Source of the DNA: Collinsella sp.
GTDB lineage: Bacteria; Actinomycetota; Coriobacteriia; Coriobacteriales; Coriobacteriaceae
Length of the DNA: 64,000 nt
Assembly: GCA_018381235.1 (NCBI GenBank)
Contig: JAGZSF010000010.1
Span: forward strand, 227,620 to 291,619
Direction: 5' to 3'
Below are positions 1-7,632 of this stretch, piece after piece. The position numbers and the translations under genes were made by a program. How positions within the stretch are numbered: position 1 is the first letter of the stretch; every line of letters starts with the position of its first letter. The notes under the pieces are model-generated. The model was given only the letters and a program-made list of their open reading frames with translations, was not told the DNA's origin and did no database searches.

Positions 1-591
1 TTCCTCGATGGTCGCGGTCGCGTCGATGAGCTTTACGCGGTTTGGTTCCTCGGCGGCAATGGCGCAAAATCCCTGGTAGACGCGCTCTTGGAAGGCCATG
101 CCCTTGGCCTCCATGCGGTCGGCCGCACCGCGGTCGGCCATGCGCAGCGCCGCCTGCTCGGGCGTGATGTGATAGACGAGCGTGAGCGCCGGGTGCGTGC
201 CCGCGACGGCCAGGTTGTTGGCATCGCGCACCATCTGGCGATCGAGGCCATCGGCAAACGCCTGGTAGCAGGTCGTGGAATCGTAGAAGCGATCGCACAG
301 GACCACCTTACCGACAGCAAGGGCGGGCACGATAACCTCATGCACTAGCTGGGCACGGGCGGCCTCATACAGCAGCAGCTCGCAAGTGTCGCCCATCGCC
401 GTATTGGCGGGGTCGAGCAGCAGGGCGCGGATCTTTTCGCTGATGGCGGTACCGCCCGGCTCGCGCAGGCTCACAACCTGGTAGCCAGCGAGTTCAAGAG
501 CGCGGGCAAGCAGGCGCGCCTGCGTGGACTTGCCGGCGCCATCGACGCCCTCGAGCGTGATAAAGCTATGTTGAGCGGGCTCAAAAGCCAT
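1..591 (-). CDS. tmk: Thymidylate kinase (dTMP kinase), 3' end outside window
   Basis: Phosphorylates dTMP to dTDP in the cytoplasm for dTTP synthesis. The minus-strand frame is open from the ATG at 591 to the window edge, so the C-terminus is missing (197 codons visible). The P-loop GVDGAGKST lies at residues 15-23, after ITLE. The CDRFYDST segment fits the nucleoside-binding DR(Y/F/H) motif, and an Arg-rich LID-like stretch (RMADRGAADRMEAKG) follows. The product aligns along its length with the usual ~200-210 aa enzyme, so only a short tail should be missing. It is divergent from the zinc-ribbon gene at 831, with one palindromic repeat between them. Confidence 0.93.
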   Translation of the reverse strand, partial: MAFEPAQHSFITLEGVDGAGKSTQARLLARALELAGYQVVSLREPGGTAISEKIRALLLDPANTAMGDTCELLLYEAARAQLVHEVIVPALAVGKVVLCDRFYDSTTCYQAFADGLDRQMVRDANNLAVAGTHPALTLVYHITPEQAALRMADRGAADRMEAKGMAFQERVYQGFCAIAAEEPNRVKLIDATATIEE

Positions 592-694
592 GGGCGCAGC
601 CCCTTCCTACAAGGCGCGTAAATGCGATTTATAGCAACCAAGCAATGATACCCCAGTGCTCGGTGCGTCCCCAATGGCTAAAGGTGCCTTTCCA

Positions 695-762
695 AAGTTG
701 CGGTGAAATAGGGACTGATTGAAGCTCTGAGACCGCCAACAGTTCCTATTTCACCGCAACTT
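695..762. repeat. Palindromic intergenic element, copy 1
   Basis: Left arm AAGTTGCGGTGAAATAGG... (695-717) is the reverse complement of the right arm ending ...TATTTCACCGCAACTT (740-762), with one mismatch over about 23 bp and a 22-nt spacer. Near-identical arms with different spacers recur at 1838-1906, 45124-45191 and 51877-51945. This copy lies between the divergent genes tmk and the zinc-ribbon protein. It has no T-tract, so it is not a standard terminator. Confidence 0.9.
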
Positions 763-830
763 ATGATGGGGAATTTTGGACGCTGGGTATAATCGTCGTA
801 TTGCATTGAAATGTGGCGAAAGGAGTGGCA

Positions 831-1820
831 ATGTCTCGGTATTGCGCCTCGTGCGGCAAACTTCTTGCAGATAATGCCAAGTTCTGCACCTCGTGCGGTG
901 CACCCGTTGAGCAAACAACCGCAAGCGATAGCCAGCCCGCTTTTGAGCAGACCGGTTCCCTCGATACGCCGCAAGCCAAGGCGGACGACCCCCTCGCCTA
1001 TCGCCCCGACCCCGCCGCAGGCCCCGCGGCCGTCGAGACCACGCAGCGCATACCCGTCGCGAGCGGCTCGCCCCAACAGCAGCCGGCTCCCGCATACGCG
1101 CCCGCTTCGCCACAGACCCCCGCTCCCAAAAAGAGCGGCATCGGGCCGCTTATCGCCGTTATCGTTGTGCTGGTGGCGATCATCATCGCCCTGGTCGTTT
1201 TCTTTGTGATCAAGCCTTTCGACAACGCCGCCACGCAGACGACTGCCGAGGTAGCTAAGCTGCACCATGACGTCGACGACGATGACCTAAAGCCTCTCGG
1301 CGATCCCAACAGCCTGTACGACGATGATGACGATGACGATGACGACGAGGATGGCGGCGAAGCAACGCTCTCCGAGCAGAATCTCTACCGCCGACTGAGC
1401 GAATACTACGACCTGCTCGAAGACCTCGACAACTACGTCCGTGGCTGCGCGCAGAACTTCAACGGCAGTTATCTGGAAGAGGATCGAACCGCCCGTCAAA
1501 ATCTCGCCGACGTCGCCGAGCGCACGGAGGACACCATCGAGCAGTATTACGACATCGTCGAGGACCTAGACGTTCCGACGAGCTCCAAGAACTACAGCTC
1601 CTGGAAGGACATCATCGCCCTGTACGACGACCTGGATCACCGCATTGACGCAATCTGTGATGCCTGGGAGATCAGCCTGAAATACGCCAAGCCTGCGGAC
1701 CACAAGAATGAGATCGTGGCGCCGCTGTCGCGCGACAACGTGGCGGGCACCAATGACAATAAGTACCGCCTAGACTTTGAGGAGCGCTATCCCGGCGCCA
1801 AGCCTGTCGAGGTGAAGTAA
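831..1820 (+). CDS. Zinc-ribbon, single-pass membrane protein with acidic tract
   Basis: Unknown function. The N-terminus is a double-CxxC zinc ribbon (YCASCGKLL...FCTSCG, residues 4-23). A Pro/Gln/Ala-rich linker follows, then one strong transmembrane helix (about 104-127), a poly-Asp tract (about 164-173) and a Tyr/Asp-rich helical extracytoplasmic domain of about 150 aa. The ATG at 831 is preferred over a GTG at 813 because AAAGGAG sits 5 nt upstream. TATAAT at 788-793 could be its -10 box. The gene stands alone, flanked on both sides by copies of the same palindromic element. The topology (zinc ribbon inside, helix, outer domain) suggests a sensing or envelope role, which is inference only. 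Confidence 0.8.
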   Translation: MSRYCASCGKLLADNAKFCTSCGAPVEQTTASDSQPAFEQTGSLDTPQAKADDPLAYRPDPAAGPAAVETTQRIPVASGSPQQQPAPAYAPASPQTPAPKKSGIGPLIAVIVVLVAIIIALVVFFVIKPFDNAATQTTAEVAKLHHDVDDDDLKPLGDPNSLYDDDDDDDDDEDGGEATLSEQNLYRRLSEYYDLLEDLDNYVRGCAQNFNGSYLEEDRTARQNLADVAERTEDTIEQYYDIVEDLDVPTSSKNYSSWKDIIALYDDLDHRIDAICDAWEISLKYAKPADHKNEIVAPLSRDNVAGTNDNKYRLDFEERYPGAKPVEVK

Positions 1821-1837
1821 TCCCAACAACTGATCAA

Positions 1838-1906
1838 AACTTGCGGTGAAATAGGGATTGATTAGGCCTTTTGCCAGCAAAAACAGTCCCTATTTCACCG
1901 CAACTT
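1838..1906. repeat. Palindromic intergenic element, copy 2
   Basis: Same arms as copy 1: ACTTGCGGTGAAATAGGGA on the left and TCCCTATTTCACCGCAACTT on the right, with an unrelated spacer. It sits between the convergent ends of the zinc-ribbon gene (stop 1820) and topA (stop 1972). Confidence 0.9.
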
Positions 1907-1971
1907 AGAAGTGGGGCCGGGTGCGCATTTGCATTTGCGCGCCCGGCCCCGCCTTGTCTATATGTGCTCGG

Positions 1972-4566
1972 TTACTTGTCGGCGGCTGCTTTCTTGGTAG
2001 TCGACTTCTTCGCGGTCGTCTTCTTGGCGGCAGTTGCTTTCTTAGCCGTCGTCTTCTTGGCCGCCGTCGTCTTCTTGGCCGTGCTCGCCTTGGTCGTAGT
2101 CTTGCGGCCGCGGGCCGGCTTCTTCTCCTTGGTCGGACAGTCCATGTTGACGCAGATACGCCACGGGCCGCGCGCCGTGTTGACCACCACGATGGGGGCG
2201 CCGCACTCGGGGCAGGTCTCACCCGTCGCCTCGAGCTTACCGCGCGCCGGTAGAGGATAGCTCACGCCGCAATCGTCATAGTTGGTGCAGCGGATAAAGC
2301 GCTTGCCGCTCTTCTCGCTCTTGTGCGCGATCAGGTCGCCATGGCGTCCGGCCTCGGCACACACCTTGCACTCGCCCACCTTAAGGTCGGGCTCGTAGTT
2401 GGTGGGGCATGTGGGGTTCACGCAAATCTCGAAGGCCTTCTGGCGGAACGGCTGACACTTAATGCGCGGCGCACCGCACTCGGGACACACGGCGGCCTCG
2501 CCCTCGAGCGGGCTCACCTTGACGCCACTCGGCACCGGATAGGTCACGTCGCAGTCGGGCCATCCCATGCAGCCGATAAAGCTGCCGCGGGTCTTGGCGC
2601 TCGTCTTCATAACCAGGTCCTTGCCGCACTTGGGACAGGCGCCCACGCGTGCATCGGCCGTGACGGCGTCGCTGATGGCGTCGCCCAGCTCCTGCGTATG
2701 CTTGAGCAGCTCGTCGAGCACGCCGGCCAGCAGTGCGCGCGAGTGCGTCACGACATGCTCTTCGGTGTCCTCGCCGCGCTCGACGCGGGTCATGTCGCCG
2801 TCGAGCTCGCTGGTCATATCGGGGCTCGTGATGCGCGGGGCAAACTGCGTCAGCGCATCGATGATGGCGATGCCCAGCTGACTCGGCTCCACGGGATCGT
2901 TTTTGAGGTAGCGCACGGCGTACAGGCGCTCGATGATGCTCGCGCGCGTGGACTTGGTGCCCAGGCCGCGCTTTTCCATCTCCTGCACGAGCTTGCCCTG
3001 GCTGTAGCGCGCGGGCGGCTCGGTCTGCTTGGCCTCGAGCTTAATGTCGAACACGTCGACCGTATCGCCCTGCTCCAGCGGCGGCATCTGCTCGTCGCGC
3101 TTGAGTCCGTACGGGTACGCCTCGCGGAAACCCGGGGTCACGAGCACATCGCCCGAAGCCACGAACGACTCGCCGTTCACGTCGAGCTCGAGCTTAGTGT
3201 TTTCGATGGTCGCGGGACCCATAAGCGTCGCTAGGAAGCGGCGGGCGATGAGGTCGTAGAGCTTGCGCTGGCCGCCGTCGAGCGTGGACGGATCGCCCTC
3301 GCCCGTGGGATAGATAGGCGGGTGGTCGGTGGTCTCGACCTTGCCGCGCGTGGGCTTCATGGGGCCGGCGAGGACCTTTTTGCACACGGGCGCCAGCGAC
3401 GGGTTGATCTTTGCAAGGTCACTCACCACAGCGCCCAGATCGAGCGTCGCGGGGTATACGGTATTGTCGACACGCGGGTAGCTGATGAGGCCCGCCATGT
3501 AGAGGGACTCGGCGATGCGCATGGTACGCGCAGGCGAGATACCCTCGGCTGCGGCGGCAGCCTGCAGCGAGGTGGTCGCAAACGGCGTGGGCGGCTGCTG
3601 CTTGCGCGAGCGCTTGGTCACCGCGGCGACGGTTGCCGTCTTGGCACCGTCAACGTGACCGTACGCCGTCTCAGCAGCATCCTTGTCGGTAAAGCGCGCC
3701 GTCTTGTGCGCGATCTTAAAGCGATCGTCCTCGGCAGCGCCTTGCGCGGCGCCCATGCCGCGAATCTGCCAATAGTCCTCGGGCACAAACGCCATGCGCT
3801 CGCGTTCGCGCTCGACCACCAGGGCAAGCGTCGGCGTCTGCACGCGGCCGGCGGAACGCACGTTGCCAAAGCCGCCAAACTTGGCGAGCGTCAGGTAGCG
3901 CGTGAGCACCGCACCCCAAATGAGGTCGATGTGCTGACGGCTCTCGCCGGCGTCGGCCAGGTTCTGGTCGAGCGAGACAAGGTTATCGAAGGCCTGCGTG
4001 ATCTCGGCCTTGGTAAACGAAGAATACTGGGCGCGGGCAACCGGCAAGTCCGGCGCAACCTCGCGCACCTTGTTGAGGGCGTCCGAACCGATCAGCTCGC
4101 CCTCGCGATCGAAGTCCGTAGCGATGATGACGCTGTCGGACTTCTTGGCAAGGTTCTTGAGCGAGCGAATGAGCTCTTTCTCGGCCGGCAGCTTAATGAC
4201 GGGTGCCCAGGTGAGATAGGGCAGACTCTCGAGCTTCCAGCCCTTGATGGAGATGCCATCGGCAAGGAACGGCTTACGCTTGGTGTCGTAAGGCGGACGA
4301 GCCAGGCCATCGGGCATGTCGGCCGGCAGCATCTCGCCGTCCTCGGTAACCGAATACCAGCCCAGCTTTTTATCAAACAGCACGCTGTCGCAAAAATCGG
4401 GCGCAAGGATGTGACCGGCCAGGCCGATGGTCACGCACTCCTCGCCCTTCCACTCAAAACGGTAGATTGCGGTGTTGTACACCTTGTCCTTTTTGGGCTT
4501 ACCCGTGGACAGCCGCTCGGCAATCTGACGCGCGGCGTCATTTTTCTCGGCGATGATGAGCTTCAA
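1972..4566 (-). CDS. topA: DNA topoisomerase I (type IA), archaeal-like core with four zinc ribbons and Lys-rich tail
   Basis: Relaxes negatively supercoiled DNA through a transient 5'-phosphotyrosine. An N-terminal Toprim domain begins IIAEKNDAARQIAE and carries DFDREGE at 151-157. The catalytic tyrosine is Tyr363 in ISYPRVDNTVYP; most bacterial enzymes read close to ISYMRTDS here, while the PR-DNTVYP form is what I recall for archaeal topoisomerase I. Four four-Cys zinc ribbons occupy about 640-830, ending in a tail of KKTTAKK-type repeats as in actinobacterial TopA. Start is TTG at 4566 with AGGAG 7 nt upstream. It lies 54 nt after hypB and may be co-transcribed. Confidence 0.93.
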   Translation of the reverse strand: MKLIIAEKNDAARQIAERLSTGKPKKDKVYNTAIYRFEWKGEECVTIGLAGHILAPDFCDSVLFDKKLGWYSVTEDGEMLPADMPDGLARPPYDTKRKPFLADGISIKGWKLESLPYLTWAPVIKLPAEKELIRSLKNLAKKSDSVIIATDFDREGELIGSDALNKVREVAPDLPVARAQYSSFTKAEITQAFDNLVSLDQNLADAGESRQHIDLIWGAVLTRYLTLAKFGGFGNVRSAGRVQTPTLALVVERERERMAFVPEDYWQIRGMGAAQGAAEDDRFKIAHKTARFTDKDAAETAYGHVDGAKTATVAAVTKRSRKQQPPTPFATTSLQAAAAAEGISPARTMRIAESLYMAGLISYPRVDNTVYPATLDLGAVVSDLAKINPSLAPVCKKVLAGPMKPTRGKVETTDHPPIYPTGEGDPSTLDGGQRKLYDLIARRFLATLMGPATIENTKLELDVNGESFVASGDVLVTPGFREAYPYGLKRDEQMPPLEQGDTVDVFDIKLEAKQTEPPARYSQGKLVQEMEKRGLGTKSTRASIIERLYAVRYLKNDPVEPSQLGIAIIDALTQFAPRITSPDMTSELDGDMTRVERGEDTEEHVVTHSRALLAGVLDELLKHTQELGDAISDAVTADARVGACPKCGKDLVMKTSAKTRGSFIGCMGWPDCDVTYPVPSGVKVSPLEGEAAVCPECGAPRIKCQPFRQKAFEICVNPTCPTNYEPDLKVGECKVCAEAGRHGDLIAHKSEKSGKRFIRCTNYDDCGVSYPLPARGKLEATGETCPECGAPIVVVNTARGPWRICVNMDCPTKEKKPARGRKTTTKASTAKKTTAAKKTTAKKATAAKKTTAKKSTTKKAAADK

Positions 4567-4620
4567 AAGAGGCTCCTATCTCGTGTCTCTGCGGCTACGC
4601 CCGCCCGTATGGCGGCCGAT

Positions 4621-5304
4621 TTACGCCCTTGCTTGCTCGATCTGCCCGATGAGCCAATCGCACCAGGCATCCATGCCCTCGCCCTTGCGCGCGCTCACGG
4701 CAAACCGCGGCGCCTGCGGATTGAGGTCGTCGAGTGTCTTAGTATACCTATCCATGTCAAAATCGAAAGCCGGGGCCACGTCTACCTTGTTGAGCAGCTG
4801 TGCGCCGGCGTGCTGGAAGATGCCCGGGTACTTGACGGGCTTGTCGTCGCCCTCGGGCACCGAGAGAATCATGATGGACAGGTTCTCACCCAGGTCAAAG
4901 TCGACCGGGCAGACCAGGTTGCCCACGTTTTCGATAAAGATGACGTCGATGTTCTCCAGACCGACGGCTTGGTCGAAGGCGTCGACGGCCTCCATGATCA
5001 TGTTGCCCTCGAGGTGGCACAGGCCGCCCGTGTTGATCTGGATGGCGGGCATGCCGGCTTCCTTCATGGTGATTGCGTCGACATCCGAGGCGATATCGCC
5101 CTCGATGACGGCACAACGCAGGCCAGCCTTGTCGCGCAGGCGCTCGTTGGTGCCCAGGATCGTGGTGGTCTTGCCCGAACCGGGGCTCGACAGCACATTG
5201 ATCACATAGGTATTTGTCTCATTAAATCGCTGACGCAGCTGATCTGCCAGGCGCTCGTTGCGCGACAGAATCGGCGACGCGATATCAATCGTTTTCTCGG
5301 CCAT
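4621..5304 (-). CDS. hypB: Hydrogenase/urease nickel incorporation GTPase HypB
   Basis: GTPase that works with HypA to insert nickel into [NiFe]-hydrogenase (or urease). The 227-aa protein has the P-loop SSPGSGKTT at about 38-46, then EGDIASDVDA and IFIENVGNLVCPVDFDLGE, both typical HypB segments. The downstream NKVD-type GTP motif is present (LLNKVDVAP). There is no N-terminal His-rich nickel-storage stretch. RBS AAGGAG lies upstream of the ATG at 5304. It follows hypA by 55 nt. No hydrogenase structural gene or other hyp gene is in the window. Confidence 0.93.
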   Translation of the reverse strand: MAEKTIDIASPILSRNERLADQLRQRFNETNTYVINVLSSPGSGKTTTILGTNERLRDKAGLRCAVIEGDIASDVDAITMKEAGMPAIQINTGGLCHLEGNMIMEAVDAFDQAVGLENIDVIFIENVGNLVCPVDFDLGENLSIMILSVPEGDDKPVKYPGIFQHAGAQLLNKVDVAPAFDFDMDRYTKTLDDLNPQAPRFAVSARKGEGMDAWCDWLIGQIEQARA

Positions 5305-5359
5305 ACTTAGCGCTCCTTACTTTGGCCCCTTTATACCCCATCACTAGATGGCTAGCGGG

Positions 5360-5716
5360 CTAATCGTCGGGGGTTTCGATTTCGATACTCGCGATATCGA
5401 GCTCGCGGCCGTGCAGTAGGCGCACGTTGGCACCACCACACTGGGGACAGCGACAGTGGAAGCGATCGTGGTCGAAGACCTCGCCGCAGTCCAGGCATTC
5501 ACTTTGTGGGTGAATCTCCTCAACCGCAAGCTCGCAGCCTCGCGTGAGCGGGTCCTCGTCACGAAATGTCTCCCACGCAAAGTCGAGCGCCTCGCGCACG
5601 ACCTCGGTCATATCCCCGATACGCAGCGTTACCAAAACGGCGCGCGAGGCCCCCGCCCCACGCGCCGCGCGAATCACTGTATCGAGTATGCCGTTGACAA
5701 TGCCAACCTCATGCAT
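5360..5716 (-). CDS. hypA: Hydrogenase nickel incorporation protein HypA
   Basis: Small nickel- and zinc-binding metallochaperone, 118 aa. The N-terminal MHEVGIVNGIL carries the His2-Glu3 nickel site (MHE). A zinc ribbon follows with CLDCG...CRCPQCGG at about 74-97. The ATG at 5716 lies 6 nt after the tatC stop, and the end of tatC supplies the GGAGGAG ribosome site, so translation is probably coupled to tatC. Confidence 0.93.
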   Translation of the reverse strand: MHEVGIVNGILDTVIRAARGAGASRAVLVTLRIGDMTEVVREALDFAWETFRDEDPLTRGCELAVEEIHPQSECLDCGEVFDHDRFHCRCPQCGGANVRLLHGRELDIASIEIETPDD

Positions 5717-5722
5717 ACCGAT

Positions 5723-6517
5723 TTACTCCTCGCTGTCCTCTTCGTCGTCCGAAAACAGGTCCAGACGGCTCACAAACAAGCCCTCCTTGCCCTCGCGCGC
5801 GGTAATGACCACGCGGGCGATGGCGAGCGAAATCTCGTAGAGCGAGAGCAGGGCGCCGTACATGAGGCCCAGCGTAACGGGCGAGCCGTCGGGCGTAATC
5901 ACAGCCGAGCCCACAAGCAGGCCAACGTATACATAACGCCAGGCACTGCGGAAAGCAGCGTAGGACACGATGTGGAAGACGGACAAGTAGAAGATGATGA
6001 GCGGTAGCTCAAACGCCACGCCAAAGCCGATCATAAAGAGCAGCTCCATGTTGACGTAATTCTCCAGATCGGGCAGCGCCGTAGCGACGGCCGAAGTCTC
6101 GCCGATGAGCCACTCAAAGCCCGCAGGGATGATGATGAAGTAGCAAAAGATGGCACCCAGGAAGAACAGCACCGTCGAGGCGAGCACCGTGGGCACGACC
6201 CATTTGCGCTCGTTGGGGCGAAGCGCCGGCAGGAAAAATGCCAGAATCTGCCAGATGATCATGGGTGTGCACATGACCACGGCCATCTTGATGGCCAGCG
6301 AGAAGCGCAGGCCAAAGCCGCCGAGCGTGGTGGTGATGTAGAACTTACCGTCCGGCACAAAGGAGCGGATGGGGTCTTCCAGGATGTCGAGCACCACGGG
6401 CGTGGCGAAATACAGCACGATGGCGGCGGCAAACACCGACACGACCACGATAGTCAGGCGGCGACGGAGCTCTCCCAGGTGATCGAAGAGCGGCATGCGC
6501 GCAGGTCCGATAGGCAT
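5723..6517 (-). CDS. tatC: Sec-independent protein translocase TatC
   Basis: Core receptor subunit of the twin-arginine translocase in the cytoplasmic membrane. It binds RR signal peptides and exports folded, often cofactor-containing proteins. The 264-aa protein opens with the HLGELRRR signature and has about six hydrophobic segments, with a conserved region near FLLPALRPNE. The start codon shares its A with the stop of the upstream tatA-type gene (TAATG), so the two are translationally coupled. hypA and hypB follow in the same unit. Confidence 0.95.
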   Translation of the reverse strand: MPIGPARMPLFDHLGELRRRLTIVVVSVFAAAIVLYFATPVVLDILEDPIRSFVPDGKFYITTTLGGFGLRFSLAIKMAVVMCTPMIIWQILAFFLPALRPNERKWVVPTVLASTVLFFLGAIFCYFIIIPAGFEWLIGETSAVATALPDLENYVNMELLFMIGFGVAFELPLIIFYLSVFHIVSYAAFRSAWRYVYVGLLVGSAVITPDGSPVTLGLMYGALLSLYEISLAIARVVITAREGKEGLFVSRLDLFSDDEEDSEE

Positions 6518-7098
6518 TACTCATCGCCTCCCTTCGAGGCGTCGGCGGCAGCGGCGTCGTCCTCGGCCTCGAGCTCGCGGGCGAGCTGGTCGACGACGGC
6601 CTTGCGCTTGCGGGGACGACGGGCGTAGAGGTCGGCCGTCGTGGGCTCTACCGGCTCGGGCTCGGGCTCTGCAGCAGGCTCGGGCTCGACGACAAGCTCG
6701 GCGGCAGCGGCAGACTCGGCACCCTCGGCCTCGGACTCCTCAGCAGCACCCTCGCCCTCGGTGGCACCCTCGCTCGCAGCCTTCTCGGCGGCAAGGCGGG
6801 CACGGCGCTCGGCAAAGGTCTCCTTCTTTGCGGGCGCGGCCGTCTCGACGGCATCATCGTCCGCATCGGAATCGTCATCGACGGCAGCCTTCTTGGGCTT
6901 GACCGGAGCCGAAGCAGCCTCGCTTACCGGATCGATGATCTCGGACTGAACAACGGCCGTCATCTTTTCCTGCGTCTCGCGGAACTGACGGATGGCACGG
7001 CCGATCGTGCGGCCCATCTGCGGGAGCTTATCCGGGCCAAACAGCAAAAAGCCGAAGACCACGATGATTGCCAGCTCACCCTCTCCAATACCAAACAC
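6517..7098 (-). CDS. tatA: Twin-arginine translocase TatA/TatB-family subunit with long acidic tail
   Basis: Forms or gates the Tat channel with TatC. Start is GTG at 7098 (MFGIGEGELAI) with GGAGG 5 nt upstream; the longer frame to 7143 lacks a ribosome site. One N-terminal membrane helix (about 7-20, ending FGPDKLP) is followed by an amphipathic helix (MGRTIGRAIRQFRE). The remaining ~140 aa are Ala/Glu/Pro-rich and low complexity. At 193 aa it is much longer than a typical TatA. With no second Tat subunit nearby it may serve as TatA, TatB or both. Confidence 0.88.
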   Translation of the reverse strand: MFGIGEGELAIIVVFGFLLFGPDKLPQMGRTIGRAIRQFRETQEKMTAVVQSEIIDPVSEAASAPVKPKKAAVDDDSDADDDAVETAAPAKKETFAERRARLAAEKAASEGATEGEGAAEESEAEGAESAAAAELVVEPEPAAEPEPEPVEPTTADLYARRPRKRKAVVDQLARELEAEDDAAAADASKGGDE

Positions 7099-7251
7099 AC
7101 ATACCTCCAAGGCTCGATGTGAGTCGAGCCCGCACCGCGCCATTCGGCCGGAACTCGTCTATTCATTCGGTCAAGTATAGCGCCCGGACGCCAAAACGTC
7201 CGAGCGCATCACAAACATATGCCAAACGGCACGCCCTTTTGGGGGCAAAGA

Positions 7252-7566
7252 TTATGCCGCCGTGATCGAAATCTCCTGGTCGACGCCCAGCAGCTGAACC
7301 ACGCGCATCACCTGGGGCTGCACATTAGTGCAGCTAAAGCGCTTACCGTGGTCGACCGCGTGGTGCGCGGCGCCCACGAGCACGCCAATGCCCGTCGAAT
7401 CGATGTAGCTCACCTGGGCAAAATCGAGCTCAACGGCCTCAGTGGGCTGCTCGAGCGCCAGGTCGATAGCATTGCGCAGGCTATCGGCGTTAGAGATATC
7501 GATCTCGCCGGTTACCTTAATGGTGTAGATCTCCGGCGTGGGGTTGGTGGAAATACCCAAATCCAT
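7252..7566 (-). CDS. STAS-domain anti-sigma factor antagonist
   Basis: A 104-aa single STAS domain. Proteins of this kind (SpoIIAA, RsbV) switch partners with an anti-sigma kinase depending on phosphorylation of one Ser/Thr. The motif YIDSTGIGVLVG at about 54-65 carries the expected Ser. A GEIDISNADSLRNAI segment begins the fold. RBS AAAGGAG precedes the ATG at 7566. No cognate kinase or sigma factor is adjacent, so the target is unknown. It lies between the aminotransferase and the tat genes on the same strand. Confidence 0.87.
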   Translation of the reverse strand: MDLGISTNPTPEIYTIKVTGEIDISNADSLRNAIDLALEQPTEAVELDFAQVSYIDSTGIGVLVGAAHHAVDHGKRFSCTNVQPQVMRVVQLLGVDQEISITAA

Positions 7567-7632
7567 GTATACGCTCCTTTACGTATCGAAAGTGCGGATA
7601 GTACTGGGCGCGGACTTGCGGGGCCCTAGGCG

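Noticed and set aside
3322..5310. 662-aa plus-strand open frame
   Set aside because: Lies antisense to topA and hypB, which have full sets of family motifs; the frame is open only because of high GC and codon bias.
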